Of a stretch of DNA of 64,000 nucleotides, positions 33,226 through 44,101 are shown piece after piece; positions within the stretch are counted from its first letter, which is position 1; each line of letters starts with the position of its first letter. The notes beneath the pieces are model-generated. The model worked only from the letters and a program-made list of their open reading frames with translations. It was not told the origin of the DNA and ran no database searches. The position numbers were made by a program, and so were the translations under genes. Origin of the DNA: Diadophis punctatus similis (lineage: Eukaryota > Chordata > Lepidosauria > Squamata > Dipsadidae); assembly GCA_023053685.1 (NCBI GenBank), contig JALIGW010000002.1, positions 172,537,430 through 172,601,429 of the forward strand, written 5' to 3'.

Positions 33226-34334
33226 ACATCAATCTTTCTCTGAACAAAAATCTACATAAGACCCCCTTCCCCAACACACACACTTGTTATGGGATGTGCA
33301 ATCATGTATGTTTCTAAAATAATGTACAAAAGGGGATAGTTTCATTTACAAAGATAGCTTACATTAGTTGAATTTACGTTAAAAAGCCTGTATCTGGGAA
33401 ATTTAACATCGATAGAGGGAAAATCTTTGAAAAACATTTTTTAAAAGTAAATAAATGGAAACTGGTCTAAGTACTGATAGAGGAATAAATACAATAAGAT
33501 AGGTTGGCTGTATATTAGTCTACCTATTCTTAATGGTACCATTTTTATTTTACCCCATTCCACTGTTTTTTTATTTATCTTTGGTACCTCAATGTATGAC
33601 CCTATCTCACTGATACATTTTTAAACTTGCCATGCTCATTAATTCAATTTTCTGATGGAAAGTTACCAGCTTTCTAACTGAACATATTGACATACTTTCA
33701 TTTAGGATCAGATGGTTTTTCCTCAGTTAAATATTGACTAGGATTAACGTCTATCCTCAGAAGGATAAAAATGGATGTTAAATCAATATCATTGAATTTG
33801 AGGTGGATTGCTATTACATGATCTTTTTCAGAATTATATCCAAGTTCACCCTGCAAAAATTGGCTCTCAACATTCTTTATAGCCTTTTTATATTAGTTTC
33901 TTTGGGGGAGAATTCTTTTTAAAGCTAGAGCTAAGTAAAAAGAAATATAGACGGAATTCCACACAGGCTATTTAAAAAAAATAATGATGTTAACCATACA
34001 TTTTCTGATTCTATTTCATAGGTAATTATCTCTCATTGCACTTATAAAGACCTTTGTCTGAGATGTCCAAATCCAATAAAGTATTTGTCTATATAGGGAT
34101 AAGGACAACTCCAACTTATTCTCCTCAGGTATTAAAAGCAGTGACACTTAACCAATATTCAATCTGTCAATGAACCAAATTCTTTAGAGACTCAGAATCA
34201 TTAACCATGATTCTTTAATATGTTTGAAGGCCACAAAGGCTATTCCAACTTTCATTGAGAAAAAAAATGCAATAGCTGCATTGGAAGGGATGAAAAGATT
34301 CATCTGAGGAGTTGAAAGCTACTATTAGATATAA
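33226..34334. other. AT-rich intronic DNA
   Basis: Nothing recognised. Confidence 0.4.
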
Positions 34335-34575
34335 TCAATTCATTGGTGAATCATATAGTATAGTAGTTACAGCCCAGGCTTAGATAGGGGGAATCAGATG
34401 ATCTTCTTGAATCAGGTAATCTAGACCCAGCCAAGCAGTTGACCTTGAGCCAATCATCATCCTTTTATTTATTTTTGGGTTGCTGTGAGAGTAAGATAGG
34501 GGATGTACTATATATACATTCTGAGCTCTGGGAGGAACGGTAGAACCTGAATGCAACAAATAAATATAGGGATAA
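34335..34575 (+). mobile_element. Diverged tRNA-derived SINE (Sauria-like)
   Basis: AGTATAGTAGTTACAG at the head, GACCTTGAGCCAATCA in the middle, GGGTTGCTGTGAGAG and CTCTGGGAGGAACGG near the 3' end, then AAATAAATA. This is the usual order of a reptile tRNA-SINE, with heavy decay. Confidence 0.55.
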
Positions 34576-36260
34576 AAAAAAGAAATTATTGAAAAAGCAA
34601 TACCGTATATATTTTGCCACAAGTGACTACCATGAAAAGAAATCTAAACTGATTTACAAAAAAGCATAGAAGTATTTGACCACTACTGAGTCTTGCCAAA
34701 TAGATGAACCGACAAGTAGATATGACACCTTTTGAAAACCTGTTGGTGTCTATCTCTTCTATTTCTTTCCCATCTTTTGACTTAAAATTTTCTCAACATT
34801 TGTGCAGCAATTCTCTACAGAGAACAGCATTTCCTTTGCTTGCTAATGCTTGATCTTCTCTTTCATTTGATCTCAATGAGCATGGCAACTCTGCTGATGA
34901 AAAAAAACCATTTCCCATATGCACAATAAAGAGCCTATTAACAGTCCCCGAGTTCTTTCACAATTTATTAGTTGGTTTGTTCTGTAACCCTCCTTTTACA
35001 TTCTAGGAACTTGATTCCTACCTGCTTTCTTTTTCCATGCAATTATTTTGATGAAATTATACACATGGCCTCCTTAGACCTAGCAAAGAGAAAGAAAACA
35101 ATACAGTGTGCCAAGCTGAAATGCATCACCAACCTGTATTTTTTTTTCTCAAAAATAGCAACCCACCTGGGGAAAGGAGTAAGAACAATAAAAAGCAGTC
35201 TGAACAGACTTCCCATTCTTTTAATTTTTTTCACTAAAAGAAATCTTTTATCTGCTGTTATGCTCTTTTTAAATATCTTTTATTCCATATCTTTTATCTC
35301 TGTACATCCTGGATGTATTTCAGTTAACTGTATATACCTCCTACACAGGCAATACTTATACTGGCTTGCAGGATGCCTCTAGAGTACAAAGCCTTCTTTA
35401 CCTTAAATAATGGGAACTTGCTTGAGATAAAACTGAGGTTTTGACTGACTTCAAACATATTGGCCATAATGTCCTCAAACTATGGGTTACTATCATCACT
35501 ATTATTAGATCCTGTTGCATGTGGCATGGATACAAAAACAGTTGAATGCCTAATTTAAATGGTCTAAAAATGTTACTAAGAGATGTTATGGGAAAGCCTA
35601 GATAATAAATAAATAATATAAAACTCATAATGGATACCAATAGTCAATATATATGGGGCCATCTGGTGATGATCACAGTATATGGAAAATTGTGAAATTA
35701 TGGGGAGTAAATGGTAAAGAGAATGAATTAACAAAGGGAAAGTAAAAATGTATTGTCTGTGCAGCAGAAAAAGGAAAGATGTTATAGAACTGAATTAAGA
35801 TGGTTAGATTTTGACAGTTATATTGTCAGAGTGTGCACGGTATGACTATGTGAGATAACCCAGGAACAAATACAGTAAACAGAGGTTTGTATTTAAATAG
35901 TGGTTTTATCTACAAAGAATATATATATACACATACTTTAGTCAGACCTCAAACAAACAGCAATCAGCAATTACATCAAGGAAGCACACACGGAGAGAGA
36001 GAGATACGCCCCAACAGGACCTCTTCTTATTACAGGCTCTTATTACAGACCAAAAACTTTGCTGACTCATTCCCAGCATTACATCATCATAACAGCTGGT
36101 CAACTCTTAAATCATTATCATGACATGTATTCTGATGATTAAATAAAAGAATGTGAACATGTAAGTCTAATTTTGACTAAAGAGCTAAAATTTGGAAGTA
36201 TAAACATCATAAAGTATACACTGATATTATATAAGTTGTTATCAATGCATATAAAAGTAG
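34576..36260. other. AT-rich intronic DNA
   Basis: The 136-codon frame at 34972-35382 looks random (no motif). Nothing else recognised. Confidence 0.45.
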
Positions 36261-36264
36261 CAAC

Positions 36265-36821
36265 TGTGGGAGACGAAAATATAACTTATTTATCTATTGG
36301 ATTTGATGGGGCCTAAGTGTAAAATAGCAGGCCTCTGGAAAGCAACATGAACCAAAGTTTTAGCTAGTATGATTTCATAATGTACCAGAAATATTTGTAA
36401 ACAACTGAACAGTTGCAATTTGTGCAAAGTAGATGGTTTCATGAGTATATTTGGAATAAGAAGGATGAAACTGTAAGAAATAAGGAACTGAAAGTAGTAG
36501 AAAGATGAAGATTTTAGATGTACATGGGTATAAGTGGAAACTGACTGTCAGTAAGAAAGAACAATGAAATAAGTTCTGAAATGTGTGCAGAAAATTATAA
36601 AAAGTGTGGCTTGAGATGAGTTTGCGGCCACTGTCCTATAGCTGTCCCTGCTGGACCTGCTATGTCAGTGGACCTCATTGCAATGGGTTATTAATGTAAG
36701 TGATGTTATGATGGCTGTTCATGTTCCAAATTATTAGTGAAATAAACCTCTGAATCTCAAAGTAAGAATTATTGATTTGTGTTGCTGTCTTCTGTTACTT
36801 TCATTGGATTTTTCCATGACA
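36265..36821 (+). mobile_element. Solo LTR, copy 2
   Basis: It begins TGTGGGAGAC, ends in CA and has the same length as copy 1 at 7690-8246. TATA box TTATAAAAAG lies at 36595-36604 and AATAAA at 36741-36746. A 4-bp duplication CAAC flanks it at 36261-36264 and 36822-36825. No internal retroviral sequence is present. The shared blocks (GTCAGTGGACCTCATTGCAA; CTCTGAATCTCAAAGTAAG) are the best conserved parts. Confidence 0.8.
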
Positions 36822-36939
36822 CAACCCATAGGTTGATGTTAGCTACATGTTATGCTCCAGTACAGCAAAGTTGACAAACAAGCAAGGGGTGGAGTGTATG
36901 AAACCAGATATATTGCTGGAAGGCAAAATCACAACATTC

Positions 36940-37528
36940 TAGAATAGAATAGAATAACAGAGTTGGAAGGGACCTTGGAGAACTTCTAGTCCAACCTCCT
37001 GCTCAGGCAGGAAACCCTATACCATTTCAGAGAAATGGTTGTCCAATCTCTTCTTAAAAACTTCCAGTGTTGGAGCATTCACAACTTCTGGAGGCAAGTT
37101 GTTCCACTAATTAAGTGTGGTCTTATCAAGGCATTATAAAGTGGCATTAACACTTCATGTGATCTTGATTCCATCCCTCTGTTAATGCAGCCTAGAACTG
37201 TGTTGGCTTTTTGGGCAGCTGTAGCACACTGCTGGCTCATATTTAAATGATTGTCCACTTGGACTCCAAGATCCCTCTCACAGTTACTACTATTGAACAA
37301 GGCACAATACTGTGCCTATGCATTTGGTTTTTCTTGTCTAAATGTAGAACCTTACTTTTTTCACCATTGAATTTCATTTTGTTAGATAATGCCTAATAAT
37401 TCAAGTCTGTCAAGATCCTTTCTGTATCTTGAGCCTATCTTCTGGAGTGTTGGCTATTCCTGCCAGCTTGGTGTCATCTGCAAATTTGATGAGTTTCCCC
37501 ATCTATCCCCTCATCCAAATAATTGATG
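36940..37528 (-). mobile_element. CR1 LINE 3' end, reverse orientation
   Basis: The 3' end on the plus strand starts with AGAATAGAATAGAATA, then CAGAGTTGGAAGGGACCTTG, the CR1 3' UTR signature. Reversed coding includes [36 protein letters not shown] and [13 protein letters not shown] (37079-37300), typical of CR1 RT C-terminus. Truncated near 37528. Confidence 0.88.
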
Positions 37529-37544
37529 ATTAATTCTACCTTAC

Positions 37545-37770
37545 TTATTTCAACCATGAAATCAAACCCACTGGAAAAGACGATTCTGCTTGGAATGGTC
37601 AGTAGTAATAGGAAATACACAATGGCCAGACACCATCCAACCCAACATAAAGCCAAAGCATAAAGCAACTGAAAGGAGCTGTACAAGATTGAAAAATGTG
37701 GAGAGAGCTGCTCCATAGAATCAATCAGACATGATTGAATGGATAGCATTACCATCATCAAGCTGCAGTG
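37545..37770 (+). mobile_element. RTE/BovB-like LINE 3' fragment
   Basis: GGAAAAGACGATTCTGCTTGG ... GGAGAGAGCTGCTCCATAGA, ATCAGACATGATTGAATGG, then an ATCATCA-type end. This is the usual order of RTE/BovB LINE 3' ends. It is short and decayed. Confidence 0.5.
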
Positions 37771-39360
37771 AATGATGATAATGGAAAAACTAGAGATGGG
37801 TTTTGAGAAAAATTGGTTAATATTTTGATTGAATGCAATCCAGAATCAGTCTATTCATATGCATATATGGAAACGGAATTAATATCCATCTAAATGCACC
37901 ATTGATTGGTGGCTTATGATAAAAGGTTGACGGAATTAATGAAGTATACCATTTTTTTCTAGTGACGAGAGAGGATCATGGGAAAAGATAGGCATTGAAG
38001 AAGAGGAACAAGAGGGAAGAAATGAGAAGAAAAATAGAATATCTGCAGGAAAAGGAAGTATGCTTCTTGAATTAAAAAAGTATTCAAAGGTAAATTATCT
38101 CCCACAGAATGAATAGGAACTTGACATTAGGAAAGAGGATGTAGAAACTGTTTGGAACAGAATGAAAATAATTATGTTACAGAGTGCCAGAGAAATGTCT
38201 GGAGTAATGCTAATAAGAAGTACAAAAAAGAATGCTCTACAGAATGATGGAGTGAATGAGGTTTGGGATGAAGTCAAAATAATATCAGAATGAGTACTGC
38301 CAAAAATGAGAGTGAGAGAAACATATAATGGGTATATAAAAACATATAAAGAATGGTTGCTGGAACTGGATATGTCTAGTCTGATAAAAATAAAGGCTAG
38401 GAATGACATGATAGCAGTGTTCCAAAATCTCAGGGGCTGCCAGAAAGAAGAAGGAGTCAAACTATTCTCCAAAGCACCTGAGGGTAGGACAAGAAGCAGT
38501 GGGTGGAAACTAATCAAGGAGAGAAGCAACTTAGAATTAAGGAGAAATTTCCTGACAGTTAGAGCAATTAATCAGTGGAACAACTTGCCTCCAGAGGTTG
38601 TGAATGCTTCAACACTGGAAATTTTAAAGAAGAGATTGGATAACCATTTGTCTGAAGTGGTGTAGGGTTTCCTGCCTAAGCAGGGGGTTGGACTAGAAGA
38701 CCTCCAAGGTCCCTTCCAACTCTGTTAATATATTCTATATAGTGAAAAATGTAGTTCCAAAGAATGCAATCAAAGAGATCACAGAACAATTCAAATTAAA
38801 TCAGGCAGAGAAACTGCACAAGTATTTTGACATTGTATATTTTTAAAAAAATATTTTCGGAATCGGTAAAAAATTCTAACTAAGCAACCATCAGGAGAGT
38901 GAATGAAATTTAAAGGAAATTATTTGGGATGGAACTGACATCAGAGAATACTGGAAGAAGGTATTTTTTCCCAGATTTATCTCAGTGATATGTTGAAGAG
39001 TGACATGGAAATGAAAGCTATCAATGCTGGTGCCAGACCCATTGTATAAGAGCTTTCTCCTGCCCTCTTTGTTATAAGGAAATGAGAATTGAATAAGTCA
39101 AGAGACACATAAAAGCACATTAACTCTAGTGTCAAGGGGTTACTTAAGAGGTAGGTATTGTAAAGCAAGAAGAAATGAGTTTGAGAAGTGCTGAATGAAC
39201 ATGAATTAAATGCAAATGTGAATAAATGCTTTGGTCATATTAAGACAATGAATGATGACTGAATGAAAAAATAAATTTATAATGGAAAAATGAAGGTCAA
39301 GAGAAAAAGGAGAGACCGATAAAGTCATAGTTGGATGGAATTAATGGCAGCCTGAAAAAC
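37771..39360 (+). mobile_element. Degraded LINE (RTE-like), interrupted by a CR1
   Basis: Broken plus-strand reading gives VETVWNRMKIIMLQSAREM and STKKNALQNDGVNEVWDE (linker after the endonuclease). After the CR1 insert, a C-terminal CFGHIKTMNDD and YNGKMKVKRKRRDR resemble the GH-RM / R-RGRP-W motif of LINE ends. Many stops. The two parts bracket the CR1 piece at 38400-38745. Confidence 0.42.
38400..38745 (+). mobile_element. CR1 LINE 3' end, plus orientation
   Basis: GFRKEEGV-type region KEEGVKLFSKAPEGRTRSSG, then [20 protein letters not shown] and ILKKRLDNHLSEVV, a stop at 38663, and the 3' UTR GGACTAGAAGACCTCCAAGG. This is the canonical CR1 carboxyl end and 3' UTR. Confidence 0.85.
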
Positions 39361-39872
39361 AAAGAGGGGAAATTTAAAAAAAAAACCAAAAGGAATATGT
39401 GAATTAGTGTACAAATGAGGTAGAAGCTTGAATGGTTTTCAAGGATTAAAAGGTGCAGATCATTTTAGTGAATGGTTTTATGTAAACTCTTTTTTATCTG
39501 TATTACTTTTCCCTTTTCATCTTATGCTTTTTAATTTTGTTGGCTTATTATTCTTATTCTTTCTGAACGGAAAGTTGCTTATGCTGAAAATAAGCAGAAA
39601 GTTGCTTATGTTGAGAATAACCAGAAAGTTATTTACATTGAAAATAAGCAGAAAGTTGCTTACACTAAATCTAAGGATTAGATCTTTGGGAATAGAATTG
39701 AGATTCATTTGTTTAACCAACAACCCCAATCAATCATCATGATCAAACATTGATTCTAAACTTTAGTAGTTTCCTTGGGTTTGGATAACAAGAAACAGAA
39801 TTGGGTATCCTTAGCATCCTTAGCCACCACACCCAAAAACTTTCACAGCCTCTTTCCCAGTGGTGATCTATA
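39361..39872. other. Intronic DNA with a small minisatellite
   Basis: Unique apart from the 27-bp tandem repeat at 39568-39675. Confidence 0.4.
39568..39675. repeat. 27-bp tandem repeat, four units
   Basis: Units of the form CAGAAAGTTGCTTATGTTGA plus GAATAAC occur at 39568, 39595, 39622 and 39649, with progressive divergence; the last is most changed. Confidence 0.85.
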
Positions 39873-40267
39873 CAGGTAGTCCTACTTACGATCACAATAG
39901 GGACCAGAATTTCTGTTGCTAGGCAAGGCAGTTATTAAGTAGTCACACCTGATTTTTACAACTATTTTTTGGCCATGGTTGCTAATCAAATCACTGCAGT
40001 TGTTAAGTGAATTCTGCTTCCCCCGTTGACTTTGCATGTTCAGAAACTGGCTGGGAAGGTCTCCAATGGCCATCATATGGTCCTGGGATGCTGCCAGCCA
40101 TTGTACATTCACTGCTGGTTGCCAAGCACCCAAATTTTGATCACGTGAGTGTGTGGATGCTGTAATGGTTAGTAAATGCAAGGACCAGTTGTAAGTCACT
40201 TTTTTCCAGTGCCCTTGTAAATTTGAATGGTGCCTAAACAAAAGGTTGTAAGTCAAAGACGACTTGC
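39873..40267. mobile_element. MITE, CAGGTAGTCCT family, copy 1
   Basis: Left terminus CAGGTAGTCCTACTTACGA, right terminus TTGTAAGTCAAAGACGACTTG (inverse CAAGTCGTCTTTGACTTAC). Inside are repeats of GTTGTTAAGTGAAT and CCAAATTTTGATCACGTGA. No coding. It is shared with 41266-42108 and 43883-44101. Confidence 0.78.
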
Positions 40268-40431
40268 ATATCACATAGAATTTGGGTCAACAGACAATTG
40301 CAAGGGAACATTTATGGCATCAACAAGAATACAGAAGCACCTTTTGCAACTGACCTTCAAAAAAATAATCTGTAATAATTCATTGCAAAGCAGATCCTTA
40401 CAATCTTACCCTGGTGCAATTCAGGAAGCAG
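40268..40431. other. Short unique stretch
   Basis: Nothing recognised. Confidence 0.3.
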
Positions 40432-40708
40432 CTTCTTCTTCTTCTTCTTCTTCTTCTTCTTCTTCTTCTTCTTCTTCTTCTTCTTCTTCTTCTTCTTCTT
40501 CTTCTTCTTCTTCTTCTTCTTCTTCTTCTTCTTCTTCTTCTTCGCCTTCTCCTTCTCCTTCTCCTTCTCCTTCTCCTTCTCCTTCTCCTTCTCCTTCTCC
40601 TTCTCCTTCTCCTTCTCCTTCTTCTTCTTCTTCTTCTTCTTCTTCTTCTTCTTCTTCTTCTTCTTCTTCTTCTTCTTCTTCTTCTCCTTCTTCTTCTTCT
40701 TCTTCTTC
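40432..40708. repeat. (TTC)n / (GAA)n repeat with a (CCTTCT)n core
   Basis: About 110 bp of CTT units, then about 75 bp of CCTTCT hexamers (40545-40620), then about 88 bp of CTT with one CTCCTT interruption. On the TRPC7 sense strand this is GAA. The Ser-, Leu- and Lys-repeat frames across it are not genes. Confidence 0.98.
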
Positions 40709-40771
40709 AATATTCCTCTAGACCAGGGTTGTTTATACATTATTTTTTTTAAAAAAAGTCTAATATCTTTA

Positions 40772-40990
40772 TAGCAACCAGTTTGGTGTAGTGGTTAAGT
40801 ACCAGGCTAAAAACCAGGAGAACAGGAGGACCAGGACTCCTGCCTTGAATATAAAGCCAGCTGGGTGACCTTGAGCCAGACCCACTTTCTCTAACCCTAG
40901 GAAGGAGGCAATGGCAAACTACTTCCAAAAACATCTTGAGAAGAACACTGCATGGGCCAGTCACCAGGAGTCTAGTCTTGAAAGCACACA
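40772..40990 (+). mobile_element. tRNA-derived SINE, family B, full-length
   Basis: Head AGCAACCAGTTTGGTGTAG with box A TGGTGTAGTGG, box B-like region, then GCTGGGTGACCTTGAGCCAG, CCTAGGAAGGAGGCAATGGC and CACCAGGAGTC. This is the usual reptile tRNA-SINE body ending in a BovB-like tail. It is followed by (CA)n at about 41008-41026. Confidence 0.88.
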
Positions 40991-41026
40991 TGTGTATGCA
41001 CGTGCATACACACACACACACACACG

Positions 41027-41265
41027 TACCCACCCACCCACCCATCCACCAAGATGCACCTTTATACTTAAAAATAACATCTAGCTATGGCAAAGCCCAG
41101 ATGTAAAATGTTTGACAGGACGTACAAGCCTTTGCTTGCATTATGGATCCTGATGGTGTAATATAAAGCAGCATTATTGCATTTATTAATATCATGATTT
41201 AGCCTATTTCTTCTCCTTAAAGTCAGTTCTGTTCTTCACTCTGAATATTTACAAACGATACTATA
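41027..41265. other. Unique intronic DNA
   Basis: Nothing recognised. Confidence 0.3.
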
Positions 41266-41373
41266 CAGGTAGTCCTTGACTTATGACTACAATTGAGCCC
41301 AAAATTTCCATTGCTAAGCAAGACAGTTGTTAAGTGAGTTTTGCCCCATTTTACGACCTTTCTTGCCATAGTT

Positions 41374-41828
<455 letters not shown>

Positions 41829-42219
41829 AGTTGTTAAGTGAATCACTGCAGTTGTTAAGTTGGTAAAATGGTTGTTAAGCAAATCTGGCTTCCCCATTGA
41901 CTTTGCTTGTCAGAAAGTCACAAAAGGTGATCAATGACCCCAGGATACTGCAACTATCATAAATATGAACCAGTTGCCAAGCGTCCGAATTTTGATCATG
42001 TGACATGGGGATCTGCATGCATGAAAAATGGTCATAAGTCACTTTTTTCAGTGTTATTGTAACTTCGAACATTCACTAAATGAATGGTTGTAAGTCAATG
42101 AACAGCTGTACTTAATATAATTTGATCAGGTTTGCAAATGCCACTAACTTGTTCAGAACCAATTTTGCAACTGGAACATTCCATGCTACTTTTCTTAAAT
42201 GTGAGGATATAAAACAGAG

Positions 42220-42356
42220 GCTTTGGCCTAGTCACTCTCTGTCACCCAATCCACCTCACAGGATTGTTATTGTGGGGAAAATAGGAGGAAGAACGCAAGT
42301 TGGGTATGTTCACCACCTTGAGTTATATGTAAAAACAATAAAGATGGGTTACAAAT
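42220..42356 (+). mobile_element. tRNA-SINE (Sauria-like) 3' part
   Basis: GGCCTAGTCACTCTCTGTC, CCACCTCACAGGATTGTTAT, GGGGAAAATAGGAGGAAG, CACCACCTTGAGTTAT and ATAAAGATGGGTTACAAA follow the order of the reptile SINE 3' half. The tRNA head is missing. It abuts the L2 that begins at 42357 without any tail between. Confidence 0.65.
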
Positions 42357-43800
42357 TGGCTACTCAGCTTCTGCGACTATTGGAGGAAACAGACCATCTA
42401 GACTCCTATCAGTCGGGTTTCAGGCGTGGCTTCAGTACAGAAACTGCCTTGGTCGCCCTGATGGATGATCTCTGGCGAGCCCGGGATGGTGGAAATTCCT
42501 CCATCCTGGTGCTACTTGACCTCTCAGCAGCTTTTGATACCATCGACCATGGTATCCTTCTGCGTCGCCTCGGTGAGTTGGGAGTGGGAGGCACCGTTTT
42601 GCGGTGGTTCTCCTCTTATCTCACCGATAGGACGCAGTCGGTGTTAACAGGTGGGCAGAGATCGTCCCCCAGGCCCCTGTTATGCGGGGTGCCTCAGGGT
42701 TCGGTCCTCTCGCCCATCCTGTTCAACATCTACATGAAACCACTGGGGGAGATCATCCGGAGGCATGGGGTGAGTTTTCACCAGTACGCTGATGACACCC
42801 AGCTGTACATCACCACCCCGTCTCAATTCAGGGAGGCAGCGGATGTAATGTGCCGATGCCTGGATGACGTAAGGACCTGGATGGGGAGAAACAGACTCAG
42901 ACTCAACCCCAACAAGACTGAGTGGCTTTGGATACTGCCTCCTAAGGACCAAGACAACGGTCCCTCCTTGGTTCTGGAGGGAGTGAAATTAACTCCCTCA
43001 GAACAGGTCCGCAATTTGGGGGTCCTCCTAGACCCACAGCTAAGATTAGAGCAACACCTTACCGCTGTGGCTAGGGGGGCCTATGCACAGGTTCGCCTGG
43101 TGCACCAGTTGCGGCCATACTTGGAGAAGGAGGCTCTACTCACGGTCACTCACGCCCTTGTCACCTCGCGTTTGGATTACTGCAATGCGCTCTACATGGG
43201 GCTACCCTTGAAGAGTATTCGGAGACCCCAGTTGGTGCAAAATGCGGCTGCGCGTGCTGTGGTGGGTGTGCCAAGGTACACCCACGTGACACCTATATTC
43301 CGCCAGCTGCATTGGTTGCCCATCGGTCTCCGGGTACAATTCAAGGTGTTGATCATCATCTTTAAAGCCCTTCATGGCCTAGGACCAGGCTATCTTCGGG
43401 ACCGCATTCTGCCTCACACTTCCCTTCGACCGGTTAGGGCCCACAGAGTTGGCCTCCTCCAGGTCCCGTCAGCCAAACAATGCTGGTTGGCGGGCCCTAG
43501 GGGGAGAGCCTTCTCTGTGGGGGGCCCCGCGCTCTGGAATCAACTTCCCCCAAAGACCCGAACCATCCCCACCCTGCTGGCCTTCCGGAAAGCCATCAAG
43601 ACATGGCTCTTCCTGCAGGCGGGGGGGGGGGGAGACTAAATTACATCTGAATTCTCCCCCCTCTGGTATGACTGATTATGCATAATTTTTTTTAACTTTT
43701 GTACATTTTTAATTGTTGTTTTAAATCACTGTTTTATTGATGTTCTTGCAAAATTGTTGTACGCCGCCCTGAGTCCCCCGGGAGTAGGGCGGCATAGAAG
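42357..43800 (+). mobile_element. L2-type LINE with nearly complete reverse transcriptase
   Basis: The frame is open from 42122 to 43639; the LINE part begins at about 42357. It carries RT motif A LDLSAAFDTIDH (42515-42550), motif B GVPQGSVLSP (42686-42715) and the catalytic YADDTQLY (42785-42808), then thumb and C-terminal blocks NPNKTEWLW, SRLDYCNALYMG, LHWLPIGLR and ending AIKTWLFLQAGGGGD. The 3' UTR ends in the hairpin GCCGCCCTGAGTCC ... GGGCGGCATAG. No frameshift is seen in the coding part. The endonuclease domain and the first RT block are missing, so it is 5'-truncated and not autonomous. It is the best preserved mobile coding sequence in the window. Confidence 0.94.
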
Positions 43801-43865
43801 AACAAACAAACAAACAAACAAACAAACAAACAAACAAACAAACAATAAATAAATAAATAAATAAA
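43801..43865. repeat. (CAAA)n(AAAT)n LINE tail
   Basis: About ten CAAA units followed by five AAAT units, directly at the L2 3' end. Confidence 0.95.
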
Positions 43866-43882
43866 TTAAATAGATATAAACT

Positions 43883-44101
43883 ACAGATAATTCTTATTTA
43901 TTGACTACAGTTGGGACCAGGAACTTGATTTTAAAGCGAAGCAGTTGCTAAATGAAACTATGATGATGTTTACAATCTTAATCCCGGCTTTCCTTTGTTT
44001 TACAGACCTTACAATGTAAGGATTGGTCACAAAGTTACTTTTTCATCATTATTGTAATGAACAGTCACTATATGGGACAGTCAATAAACAAGGACTACCT
44101 G
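43883..44101. mobile_element. MITE, CAGGTAGTCCT family, copy 3, short and diverged
   Basis: The right end AATAAACAAGGACTACCTG is the inverse of the family terminus; the left end CAGATAATTCTTATTTATTG is its decayed partner. The internal GAAGCAGTTGCTAAATGA and AGTTACTTTTTCATCATTA match the other copies. About half the length of copy 1. Confidence 0.6.

Noticed and set aside
34972..35382. 136-codon frame
   Set aside because: Composition like random AT-rich translation; no motif.
7690..36821. The two LTR-like copies as one 29-kb provirus
   Set aside because: They are too diverged for LTRs of one insertion, no retroviral coding lies between, and the second has its own TSD.
40227..40752. Frames of 112-164 codons with poly-Ser, poly-Leu and poly-Lys
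   Set aside because: All are readings of the TTC/GAA repeat.
42122..43639. 505-codon frame as a host gene
   Set aside because: It is an L2 RT in frame with SINE and unique sequence; the same protein recurs at five or more other places.
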